From Amyloporia xantha (lineage: Eukaryota > Basidiomycota > Agaricomycetes > Polyporales > Adustoporiaceae), in NCBI GenBank assembly GCA_036971615.1, contig JAYKKR010000002.1, positions 620,001 through 684,000 on the forward strand: 64,000 nt of DNA. Direction: 5' to 3'. The position numbers and the translations under genes are program-made. Positions 11,502-22,960 of this stretch are shown here, piece by piece. A model generated the notes under the pieces. The model searched no databases. It was not told the DNA's origin and was given only the letters and a program-made list of their open reading frames with translations. Position 1 is the stretch's first letter, and each line of letters opens with the position of its first letter.

Positions 11502-14500
11502 CTCTGCACATATGTGCTATCAGCGTCTATCTAGTCCATTTCGGACATGTCTCATATCGACCAAATTACCACGAAACACATTCAGTTAGAACTCTCCGAC
11601 AAGTCTTGCAGCCATCGCACATTATGACGGCAAAGTAATTTGTAAACCCCTCACTCCCAACTTTCTGCGTGGCTCATCATTCGGTGACTCTGTCTCTCCG
11701 CCTCGCTTTCGCTTACTTCGAAGTCAACCCTCGTGTTTGTCCGAGTCTTACCTTGCTCCCCAGCGCATGGCGTACGCAGGATGGAACTGACCGTTCCGAC
11801 TGTGCGAGGAGAACTGACAAAACCTGCTCTTATTGGGAACCGTATCTTGTCATGCGAGCCCGCGAGCAGACTCTGCATCTGCGAGAAATTGGAGTTACAC
11901 CAGTTTCATCTTCCAACGCTCACCTGGGTTAACTTATGGCTACCAATGCAAGATCAGCATATCTTTTGTCTTCAGCATCCACTCAGAATATGATTATCCC
12001 TCATCAGTCGGCGTGAGGTTTTTCCTAGAGGACACACCGTGCTATAGTTGTGAGTTAAGTCATTGATTTCAAAAGCTTTAACGGTGATCAGTTACCTTAG
12101 GTTATTGCTTCTTCCCAACAATCGACTACTGAAATTTGACTCTCGGGAGAGTTTCGTGAGAACGATCCCGTCCGTACATACTTTTCCGAGCGTCGATGGG
12201 TTTGCTATACTCCTTAAATCCTTCCTCAAAGTTCTTCACTGTGTGGCACATGGTTTCCACCAGATTTTAGTCAATGCGCAGCGTGGTTCCCTCGATGTAT
12301 GTCATTGCATTTCCTTCGTTCCTCAGCTCTGCAGTGAGGGCATTCTGACTGCCCTCATGAAGGCTCTCTTCATGAGCCTGTACGACCTTCCATACATAGA
12401 GCGATGAGATCAGTTTCCTCTACAATTGGCTGATGTGATTGCTTCCCTAGCTGTCATGCGGTTCACCTTTGAATATGTGGTTCACCCTTAATGTGTGTTG
12501 ACGCCTGTCGGAAAGACGGTTGCGTTCCATGACAGAGGGTGGCAGAGGACAATTTTGTACGGAGGAAAGTCGAAGACAGAGGTGCTCTGTCGTTGCTTCT
12601 GCTATGTTGCGCTTGCATCACAAGGAAGGAAAACATAGAAGAAAAGAGAGGAAGCCTACTAGCAGCCACGATAGAGTTCTGTCATGTCGAGAGTGTGGTA
12701 TAAGGAATGGACGTACCTCCACATTGCTCCCGTGTGCCGAACGAGGGCCTGGCACGCGTCAGCTGCTCCGTTTGTCTCAGGAGCGTTCAGCCATATCTAT
12801 CGGGAACCCCTCCCAGGGAGTGTTCCCGTCAGCTCATGGGTGGATCTTGCCGTCCCGACTCTTTAAATACCTGCACAAGAGGTGAGTAGATATCTTCCTC
12901 CCTACGTTCATCTCTGGGTCTTCCATTCCTATGCTCAGGCTATTGGTCTTTTCGCCTTCATTTAAAGGACTGAGACGGTGCTCCGTTTTGAGGCATCAGG
13001 ACATACTCTCACCACCCCTCAACCCAGTCCTATCGCGCTCGACGGCCGTTTGATCCAAATACTGGTCGGTCCATATGCCCTGACGAAGCATAGGCTGGCT
13101 TGTCATTCAAATCGACGGATTTCGGAGGAACTGTCACTACTGCACGGTCTTATTAGCCCGACTGGACATTTCAAAATATCAGTCCATTTACTCACTCACA
13201 ATGAATTGGACTAGGTAATGCGCTCACTACCGCTAACTCCGATCTTCGCGCCTCATGGCAGGAGTCACCGAATGGCGAGTAGATGCCCTCCGGCGTTTCG
13301 TCCCCGCCAGCACGACAGTCTGCTGCAAAGACCGATAACTACACTCAGGCTCTCTCTTGGATGCATCGGAGAGCTCAGGCATGCACTTATCAGACGCTCG
13401 GAAGGCTCTCCGATTGCCGGCCGCTCAGGTCGCGTCACGTCTAGACCTTCGTGTCCGAGTCAAAGAGTGCACTCTCCGCGACTCAGACGAGTCCATTTAC
13501 AATATCCACGACGGGCATGTTTCCAGAGAGTGCTTTCGTCTTATTGTCCTGGATGGTCATCCTTGCTGATGTCTGTTCGTGGACTCGGATTGCTGTCGTC
13601 ATCGTGATGGACAGTACTCCCGGTCGTGAAGCACCTGGTCACATTTGGCTGCTGTATATTAGGTTTAGCTCGGTGCGTGATTCACCGGACACAAGATACG
13701 AATAGATGTTGTATGGGTGTTCAGATATTCACGGCAAACCCACATACACCTCTCGTCGATTGGAACCGAAGGCTGAGAACTCTGGACATTTGTCCCACAG
13801 TTGCAGATGAGTAGATGATACATGTGGTCCTTCCGCATGGCGGCCATTCTATCCGTCGGCGGTCTGCAGCCAGGTGAGTGGCAGTCAAGTCTTCCTATCC
13901 CTGTTACCTCCTGACCGATTGCATCAGATGTCATTTATAGTACTTCAGGAGAAGGTTCTAGAGCACATAGTCTATTTTGGCCCTGAACAAACCGTATTAT
14001 GTCAAACTGCGATTGTGGTCAGATAAGTACCGTTTTATATGCCAGATGCTGCCAAATCTCATCACCGTTCAATCTTAAGTGTAATTCATCCAGTCTCCTT
14101 ACTCTCTAGCCTAGGATCGCAACGTCCTATTGCATATAGGCACCATCGACCGCCTATCTCGTGAGTCCTCAGCGATATGACATCTAAACACATACATGAA
14201 TGCACACGATTCCTCCAGATCCAGACTCGCGTTATCACGACTTTGGTCACGCAGAGCTGCCCTTCTTTTGATTTAGATGCACATGCGATTTGCAACATCC
14301 GCTATTGAGCCCGTTGGTGGCCCTTTTGACTGGAAAGAGCACCGGTGAACGCGTCACGTACGTCCTACGCTCCGCCGCACATAGCTGATGCCGATGTTTG
14401 TCGAATTGCTTGTGTGTTATTCCTGAGAGCGGGCATGATGACGACGTGCTCGGATGGGTACAATGTCCGGCAGGCCGTATGAGATTCTCTCAAGGGGACA

Positions 14501-14560
14501 GTATCCGTTCCTCTACAAAAAGGTCGTGGATGACGCTCTGGACATCCCATTCCTCTGCAA
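11502..14560. other. gene-free stretch
   Basis: There are several frames of 80-130 codons, notably 13218-13607 and the overlapping 13357-13569 on the plus strand, but no domain, no consistent intron pattern and no second copy in the window. I see nothing that I can support as a gene. Confidence 0.45.
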
Positions 14561-14682
14561 GTGGATGATTTGAACTGTATCTTCCATGGACTTCGCGACT
14601 ACGAGGGTAGGTTCGTCTTGCCTGAAACAGGAGCCGACCTCGATGCATGTATGTGTTTGAATAAATTCTGTCATTTTTCAGG

Positions 14683-15544
14683 CGTCATTGATGTTGTACA
14701 AGCAGGACGACATCAATGACATACTGGAATGGTGGAATACACAGCAATATCAGCATTGGCTTCAACTGTACCGCACCACCGAACACATGCACCCTGCTGT
14801 CAGGCCTGATCAAATCCGTCGCTACTCCTCCTTGTACGGAGCGCTTTCACAACGAGGTCCGCCACATTCACCAAGAACGTCGGACGGCCTTGCGCATGTA
14901 CGTCTTCCCCTCCTAGCATCATCGTTCTCGATATGAACCCTTCACAGGATTATACCGAGCCCGTGCCATTGGTCGACTGGGTACCACCCCATGCAAGTCA
15001 ACTTGTGAAAGGCGCGACCGTTCGCTTCCGTGCGAAAGGTCGAGAGTACCTCAACCTCGGTGACGCGCTCGATGGCGATTTGAACACGATGATTGAGGGG
15101 CACAAGGTGGCATTTCCAGCCGCAACTGGAAAGCAGAGGCCAACACTTCGTTCTCAGGTAAAGAGTGGCTGCAGGAATTTACTTTGATACGCCCTGACGA
15201 CTCTTCCAATAGTGGCCGATGCCGCTGACAGGTCCTGGCTATTCCAGGCACCAGTATCCCCAAATTCACATCCCTGCGAGAATCACGAAGGCACAGCTCG
15301 CTGTAAAGATTGCCCACGAAATTAATAAATTCATTCTGGTGAGGCATGCCTTGTCACCTCTTCTTTGGAAGTATACCAATACGGCCAACAGCAAAATGCT
15401 GGGTACCCCTTTGATGATGAGAGGTGGAGGATCGGCCCTGGTTACATCACCATCAAGGACCTCGTACTTGTGGAGCTGCGCTATGTTACTCAAGGCAGTG
15501 TTCAGCCTGTCCTCCGGGTGATTCGTCGGCCGCAGTCTGCATAG
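14683..15544 (+). CDS. lineage-restricted hypothetical protein, copy B
   Basis: Function unknown. This is the best preserved plus-strand member of the three-copy family. Blocks in order: DILEWWNTQQYQHW, then LYRTTEHMHPAV and YSSLYGALS (exon starting about 14683 after a TTTTTCAG acceptor, ending at a GTACGT donor near 14897); DYTEPVPLVDWVPPHASQ, then REYLNLGDALDGDLNTMIEG (from about 14949 to LRSQ at a GTAAAG donor); QIHIPARITKAQLAVKIAHE (about 15212-15335); WRIGPGYITIKDLVLVELRY and VTQGSVQPVLRV, with the stop at 15542-15544. The upstream start is not resolved; a fragment VDDLNCIFHGLRDYE at about 14563-14607 may be an earlier exon. Length is probably over 230 residues. Three of its four blocks resemble uncharacterised Polyporales proteins that I know only as hypothetical; this is recollection, not a search. 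Confidence 0.55.
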
Positions 15545-16459
15545 GCATACAGATGATCAGAAGTCGGCGCTGTCGCGTAACTGGCTCCCACATCCGTTCG
15601 TCAATATGAAGGTGTTCTCAGGGAACGCAGATATCTTCGTTTCCAGTGGATATATGTAACAAGGTGGCACATAGAGTGCGGATTTTGGCGCAGTTTGTAC
15701 GATATATACTCACCTATTTATGAGTGTGGAGTTGTAGATATATTAAACATCTGTTGGTGTCCTGACCCGGACCTTTTCAGACGTCACAAGTCAACATGCC
15801 AAAAGCATATGACTCGGGCTCGACAAGGTTATAGCTATGTATAGCAGGTCTCAGAGAGATGTCTCGGGTTCTCTCCGTGGCACCCCGTTGCTGGCGTCGA
15901 TTGGATGGCGACTGGGCAATATGCGTTTCAAGCGTGCATCCTGACGAGACTCGGACACACTCGCAACTTAACTGGACGAGCCTGCACCAGTGGCCGTTGA
16001 AGACCCAAGGGTCAATTTACGACCCCCTGGTAAACTCGTGGCTAAACCAGTGCACACTGTTTACAATAAAAATGCAACTTTCGCAGACAGTGTATAGAGA
16101 CAGAAAAATGCCTGCCGTACCATTTAGGGACCTAGCCGATGGTGATGACTGCGGATTCACCTCCGACGAAGGAGATGACCGGGGACAAAGTCAGACGCCA
16201 CCAATTACCAGAAATGGATGATCAACGGCAATGACAGCAACCGTCACACCGTAATGACATTGCTACCATCCTGCTCTCGCGGCAATGATCAGCCATGTGT
16301 ACTCCGTTCTCCACTCCACTTGAGAAAAGGGCTATTGCAATTCCAAGAGTGGCTATTGTGAGGTCACGCTCTACAACTTGAACGTATCCCCTGGATGAAT
16401 TATCACTGACTGAGGTGCGCATAAGAACACTGCTTGAATTCTGATAAACACCGCCCGAC
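15545..16459. other. gene-free stretch
   Basis: Nothing recognised between family copy B and the first GTPase gene; only short frames occur. Confidence 0.5.
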
Positions 16460-17602
16460 TTACATGCTACATTGCCATGACTTATCCTCCGTCAAAATCA
16501 CAATGTCGGGTGCTCCTGGGAATCCGAATCCCATCCCCAAACGGAGTCTTTTCCACCTTCCATTCTTCTCTCCTCTGCTGATCTTGTTCTCCAGGGTCAG
16601 CTTCTTCAGCTCCTTCTCGACCTTCTTCATTTTAAATTCCAAATCCGAAAACGCCCTCTTGATGGCATCTACATCTTCTTGGTGTTTTGCGTCTTTCCTG
16701 GCTAGCTCGGCCTCCAGTTCTTCCCTCAACTGTTGCATCTTCTGCCGGTGTTGCTCTGCCTGCCTCTCGAGCTCATTTTGTAGCTCCATGCCTGCGGCTG
16801 TCTGTGGAAGTTCTTTATGTTCATCGACAACCTCATGCTGCATCTGGAGCACCCGAGGCAAGTTCTCAAGGCAGGTGCGCATTGTCTGCCTCGCGGACTC
16901 CGGTGTATTGTAATGGCGTACCATCCGCGAGCCGTGGTCGATGGCATCTTTGAAGAACAGGGATTTGCTCGCAAGCTCTTGCTCTCTCCGTGCGCCCACT
17001 TCCTCCGGGACCGCCTCCCACATCGTCGTGACGATCAATACATTCCTCATTGCATCCTCTCCACATATCTTCGAGAACAGGCGGAAGTTCTCCCTGGCGA
17101 TACCTCCGACTCGATTCTCGGAGATCCGATGCATGTAGATGAGCCCGGAGAGTATTGTCCCTCTCTTGTATCTGATAAGTAGTCGTAGTCAGCACATGTC
17201 TCTATAGAGATATAGGTTTCTCGCGGCTGAAATATCTGACTCACGTAATCCCAAGGAATTCTGCAATTTCTTTGAGAATATCCGCCTGTGATCTGCTCGA
17301 ATCGTCAAATCCTGGTGTATCGATCATGACGATTTTCTGGCCCTCCAGCTCGCATTGTGCCGTCTGGACTTGACTTGTGCAAGATCGCAGGCCCTGACCC
17401 ACATCGAGCTTGGATCCGCAGACCCAATTTATGAACTTCCGGCACAAGCGTGAGCCGTGCTCGCATCAGTCAAGCGTAATTTATTTACTGTCGATTTACC
17501 AGCCCCCGTGGGACCCGTCACTCTGCAATGTGTGATCTAGCAGAACGTTTCGATAGCGCCTGAAGAGGGGACGTACGCGATGAGTTTGGGCATTTCGCTC
17601 AT
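16460..17602 (-). CDS. AIG1-like P-loop GTPase with C-terminal coiled coil, copy 1
   Basis: Exons 17602-17577, 17522-17489, 17435-17245 and 17171-16460 give 320 residues in one frame. MSEMPKLIA leads directly into VTGPTGAGKST (G1/Walker A), then FINWVCGSKLDVGQGLRSC and VQ (switch region), then IDTPGFDDSS (G3, DxxG). The segment YKRGTILSGLIYMHRIS precedes NVLIVTTMWEAV, which sits where a G4 [NT]KxD would be expected but lacks it. The last 120 residues are a highly charged Glu/Lys/Gln-rich coiled coil, and the C-terminus is hydrophobic. The family belongs with the AIG1/IAN-type or Era-like G domains that are multicopy in basidiomycetes; the role is unknown. Two paralogues and one pseudogene lie within 15 kb. 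Confidence 0.85.
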
Positions 17603-20600
17603 TTCGTCGAGACTATACGATCCGTACTGCAGACACGATGAGGGAGAGGTCGAAATGAGGTCGCTATCTCCACACCAGCTGGACAGTAGAGTTTTATCGG
17701 ATTCGTGACTCGCCTCGTGGATTACGCATGTCGCATGCATTTCATTCAGAACCTTTCATATCTACAACGTCCCCCTTATCGTCGTTGTCACCCGTCACTC
17801 TAGATCCGTGCAGGGTGCCTCGCCAACCCGTTTCGCATCTCCGATCACTGCCACTGCTCTCCTGAGATCGACCATCTAGACAAGATTTAACACACGCGTT
17901 AGCCTTCCAGACAGATCTCCAGTACGTCATATGGCGCCGCTCTGCCCTTTACCCTGTGGTCAACTTCGCTTCTTGTGGTCGTAAGCCTGATCAGCGTGAT
18001 CTTTTGCGAGCTTGGCACCCGGGATCGTCCTCCCCGAAACATACCTGTCGAGACTCGTTGCTGGACAAGGTAATTCAAATTTGCGTACTAAAATAGGCGC
18101 CTCCAATGATACATCATTCGGACGCAGAGTTGCGTCTTCATCAGGTGCTTTTGGGACGCATCTCTCCTCGATATGTTTTGGGTCATCCTTCAGAGTGATG
18201 ATGGCGTGCGAGGGACTACTTCGTGAATGAATGTATTTATCTGAAACCTTACTGTGGACAAGATATCAACGCACATGACAAACAAGCCCGAATATGCAAT
18301 TGCATAGATCTCACCAAGTCGTCTTGTAGAGATTGGACCATCGAGACCAGCTGGAAGTACGTTCGGTATACCGGGTTCGAGAAGACATTGGCTATCCCGC
18401 ATCACCAGTCTGTCCATTGCTAGTCGAACCAATCGCTGCCGTTGGCGTCCTTGGCATTCGCTTTGGTGTTCACGTTGACGGTTGATGTCTGGAATTTCGG
18501 TAGCAATAAGCCGTGATACGATCTTCTAGCCATTATCTTGAAGGATGTGAGTTTGCGAGAGCAATATTCGACGGCAGAGCACAGATTTTTAACCTTCATG
18601 CTTCAAAACCGGTCGTAGGAAGAGGCCAGCAAGCGTTATGGGCCAGTAACCAGCTGCCACCGCCCCTATAGCATGATCAGATCGGATCGACCATCGAGAC
18701 AGATGAACCGATTTCCGGCGTTCCTTGACAGAATCCTTCCAAAGGCACAATCAGGAGTACACATGCGTCTCTAAGTCCCGCCCATGTCTGACGGAGACGA
18801 AATAGGCTTAGTCTGCATGCTCCAATGGCTGGGAATAATATGGGTGTTGACTCAGGCTGGTGATAATTTAGACTCGTATCTTCGTACTAGTAGTTCTTGC
18901 CAAGATCTTCGTCAAAGCCCAGTAAAGTCCAACCAGATTCAACAGACGAACGTTGTGAAGGTGTTCATGGAGTGAAGCGTGGCACTTAAGCTTGTGTACT
19001 CGGGGAGAGGCAGGGGATGGTGACTTTCATGATCGCCTGAACTAAGAATCGGTACGTCCTCGATGTCGATGATGCGGCCCGTGGGCCCCTGTTTCTCGTA
19101 TGCTATTGAACGGACATACAAGATAGATCTGGACCTGATCTCATGACGCCCGCTTTGGGAAATTCAAATAGAAGGGATTGCTAATCGTCAGGTCAGACCA
19201 ACAAAAAAAAAACAAGAAAATGATTGTGCATGGCGAGTCGACGAAGCAAAAGACAATCCTCACATGCGACATAAATGGTATCCGCGTCCGGCGATGAACG
19301 ATGTCAACCTCCCGATACAGTTGCCCGCCTCTTATCGCCAACGATCCACGTACGGTGGTATGGCCTTTACAATGAATTGTCGGAATCAAGCATTGATCGC
19401 GTGGAAGTAGAGTATGGCTAGCGAATTACTCCATGAAGGTGAGCTTCTATCATGATACAACGTGCCACGGACCATGTCACATAGCTCAGAATGTTGGTCT
19501 CGCTCATAGCTTGTTATTCGAGAGATGCATCACGACCGATATGCAGATCGACACCGCTCATAACCGTCTGTCTTGAGGCTGTTCTCGGGTCTGTGTAAGC
19601 CGGATGGACATTTGAAAGACAATCATTGGGCGGGAATCACTGAGAGGACTCAGAGAAGACTCGGCAATCTTGCATTTAAACTTCGAGTTTGGTCTCATGT
19701 TGCTGGACTCATATGAGCAGGTGGGAGCTTCAATCCACTGTCTGATGAAGAAGACCTGTCATCCTGCCTTCAGCTGATTGAACCGTGCGCCCACATACTT
19801 CGATGCCCATCGATGACCGTCCTCAGGCTACAAAGTGTGATATGCTGTCCCCCACCGATGGACGATATCTGCCGGTAGATGTGGACGATTATGGTACGGC
19901 CCACCGACTCCGCATTACGGTAAGCAGTGTGGCCGACCGATGATTGTGAGTGTGTGCGATGTATTGGATGAGGCTGGCGGGGCAGGTCTTACATCACAAA
20001 GTACAAGATCTCTGTGACCAGGAGACGAAGCTGTGTTTGCCTGCTAGCGAGAAGAGAAAATGGATCATGGCGGGTAGAAGCAACCTGCAAGTTCAAGGTT
20101 TGAGGGGCGGAACACGAATAAGGTTCTGATACCCCTGACTTATTTCTGTAATCGACAACCAAGCAATAATGCTTATTACCTACTGCATCCGTCGCTGCCA
20201 AACCTCAAGCTCATATGCATCTCCTGCGGTGTGTGCGTGCCTTCACAATGGATAATCCCACCTTCATTCTTCTGTTTTACCACTTTCTCATGGGAGGATA
20301 GAAGGACGGAAAAGATGTATCAGCGCTCCGGGCTATGGGATTGCTATCGAGTGCAGATGTACGCTTCTCCTTCATCTTAAGATAGACCCAACACACTTTC
20401 GACTACTATAGTCACAATGACAATCACGTGAAGCGCTACACACTTGTAGGGAGTTGGCGCTGCTCCGCCCGCCCAAGTCCAAATGACCTCAAAACAGGAT
20501 TTATACCTGAGATAATTTGGTGACGGAGCCTTCAGCAACTCAATAGCAATTTTTAGTAACAAGTGGACCAAACACGATACATCTTCAAACAATGAACCTC

Positions 20601-22080
20601 ACTCATCTAATCAATCTAACAATAGCTAATAGATGGTCTCCAGTCGTGTAATCTACAATCACAGACCAGAGATCATATACCCCTGCAAAACAGACATAGC
20701 GAGGAAGAGTTACAAGGATCACTAGATAAGAAAAGAAAAGAGAGAGAAAGTTATCGACATAAGCGGCCGCTGTGGAGCAGCTGAGTAACCATACTGAAGT
20801 ATGGTAGGGATTTCTCACCAAACAGCAGTAACAGCAATTGGGCCAGCAGCATCTCGTCAAGGTAAGTATACCGGCCACCATTCACTCGCAAACGAGACAA
20901 GAGGCGAGCTCGTCGACATCGATGAATCTGAAAGAGAACCGCAAGGCATGATGAGCACTGTCCATGCCAAGAAATATACACCGTGGCCCTGGTCCCGTCC
21001 GTGAGGTATGACGATCAAACTGAACAGTGAGAAAGGCCAGGGAAGAGACAACTCCTACTGTAGCAATTTTGAGTGACTGCAGGAGTACTGTATGGTGACT
21101 GTATGTACCATGTACCGACCGACCAAGCCAGTGGCCAGAAACGGACAGCTTACGAAAGCCGGCTAAACCTTTCGGATGCAGCAGAGTGGAGCCCTTACGT
21201 AAAATCCCCTCACCGTACATAGATTGATAACCAAATGACAGGTCATTTGGAAAATAATCATTATTTGAGTTGTCGACTTTTTAAAGGGTTATGCTGGTCC
21301 TAATTCGGTATATGACATGAACTTAGCGCACGAAATTCCGGACCGGAAGCAGACGCGTCGTGTCTCCTATGGTGGCCAAACTTCTTATTACGTCTGAACG
21401 CGGGACTTGCACAAAATTTTGCCAATGTCAATCTCTCGAGAAGTATCCATTGCATATATTGACCGTCGCGAATTATTTTTATTGGGACCAGAAGTTTAGA
21501 TTTTGAATTATTCATGCCGTTCACCAGCCAAGTGTGACAGCCGCGCATCACGTGAAGTAGTCGAAAGTGTGTTGTAGTGACTCTTAGCTGTATTCCTGCG
21601 CACGTATGCGATGGGTCTTAGCATGCTGCACACGTTGATCTTGCGCATGATTGCGGGATGACACCAGGCTGGCGCTCCGTAGTCGGCGGTGTATAGCTCA
21701 AGGTGACGCTGAAGCATACTGGGACCGATGCACACAGCTTGAATTTTTTAAGGTGGCCGTCAGGGCCGCGAATGTTGGTGAGGAGCACTCTTCTAGCCCT
21801 CTATCTAAAATGCATCGTCTACGAGAGTCAGATTGGTAGCCACACTCTCAACAACTGCTCTATAATATATCCGTCTATCTCAACATAGTTTACAAGGGTG
21901 GACGCTGAATTACGAGCAATACATATATACTCACGTCGATCTTATGCCATAATGCCACATATCCTCGAGGCATATCTTTAATTACATTTGCGAATCGTGG
22001 TACGACAGTGCACTGCGCTGACATAATTGATCGAATGTTCTACGGTGTGGTACAAGTGCAGCCCCCGAAAGATGTCAGAT
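17603..22080. other. gene-free stretch
   Basis: No gene recognised over 4.5 kb. A short motif GACCATCGAGAC-like recurs near 17868, 18337 and 18687. A ten-base A run lies near 19202. Minus-strand frames around 20603-21220 are hydrophobic in part but have no family signature. Confidence 0.45.
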
Positions 22081-22960
22081 TCAATTATCGGACGGATCTT
22101 GGAGGACTGCCAAGGTCACTTCAAGACTTCCACAAGTAACATAACTGAGATCAACGAGGAAGAGGTCATTAAGAGTGATGTAACCGGGCCCAATCCTCCA
22201 TTTGTCATGATCAAAATCATAAGCGATGTTCTGCTATCAGGGGGTGAGACTCGGGGAACCTATTTGTAGCCGAAAAATGACAAACTTGGATGAACCTATT
22301 GACCTCCTTGGCAACCTTCTTCGCAAGTTCGGCCTTCGTGATGCCCTCACGGATCCATATCTGTCGGCTATATTTAGGGTACGCGCAACCCGTGGGTGAT
22401 TTAGGCCACTATTTCGAACAAACTCGCATGAAGTTAAAACCACTGGAGAAAAATTGGCTGCCTTACCGTAAGCCGAAAAGATGGCCTGTAGGTACGGCAC
22501 GGTGAAGATGATCTGTGAAATTTGGATAATTCGAAGAGTACCCTTTCGTCTCTGTCGTTCATGGCGTCTAGATTATCCCTGAGCGCATCGCCAAGGTTGA
22601 TTCCATAGCCTCCATTCGCGTTGAACAGGATCACTCCTCTCGCATCATAAGGATGGGTTACTCCGGAGTGTTTTCTGTAGTGAACCAGTGGAACACGTCG
22701 AAGAATATTCTACAGTCAGGCAGCGGTAAGTGGTTGATACCTAAACGACAGTGAATAGTGTCACCGTGCAATGTTTCTGTCGCATCAAACAAGTCCGTAG
22801 ACTTGTGTCTGATAACGCGCCTTCGAGGGAAGAATATTTGCTGAGCTGTTCTGTACAAGGGTGGATATGGGTCACTGCGCAGGTCGTCTTGAGCGATCTT
22901 GATCCAACTGAGTGAATTGATTCACCTGTGTATTCCATAATGCGGATGGCTTACTGAATG
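22081..22960 (-). CDS. lineage-restricted hypothetical protein, copy C (possibly degenerate)
   Basis: Function unknown. It has the same block order as copies A and B, read on the minus strand: LWNTQ near 22936-22950; VTHIHPCTEQLSKYSSLEGALS near 22815-22880; GGYGINLGDALRDNLDAMNDRD near 22555-22620, followed by YRPSFRLT at a GTAAGG donor; YSRQIWIREGITKAELAKKV near 22320-22370; WRIGPGYITLNDLFLVDLSY near 22150-22210, then the stop TGA at 22081-22083. Some joins are not clean by eye and the 5' end is undefined, so the gene may be intact with small exons or partly decayed. It lies 4.5 kb beyond GTPase copy 1 on the same strand. Confidence 0.48.

Noticed and set aside
11230..11511. 93-codon minus frame
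   Set aside because: Lies across the hAT-like element and its flank; arises from the repeats.
16434..16913. 159-codon plus-strand frame rich in Ser, Cys and Phe
   Set aside because: Exact antisense of the coiled-coil exon of GTPase copy 1; low-complexity shadow.
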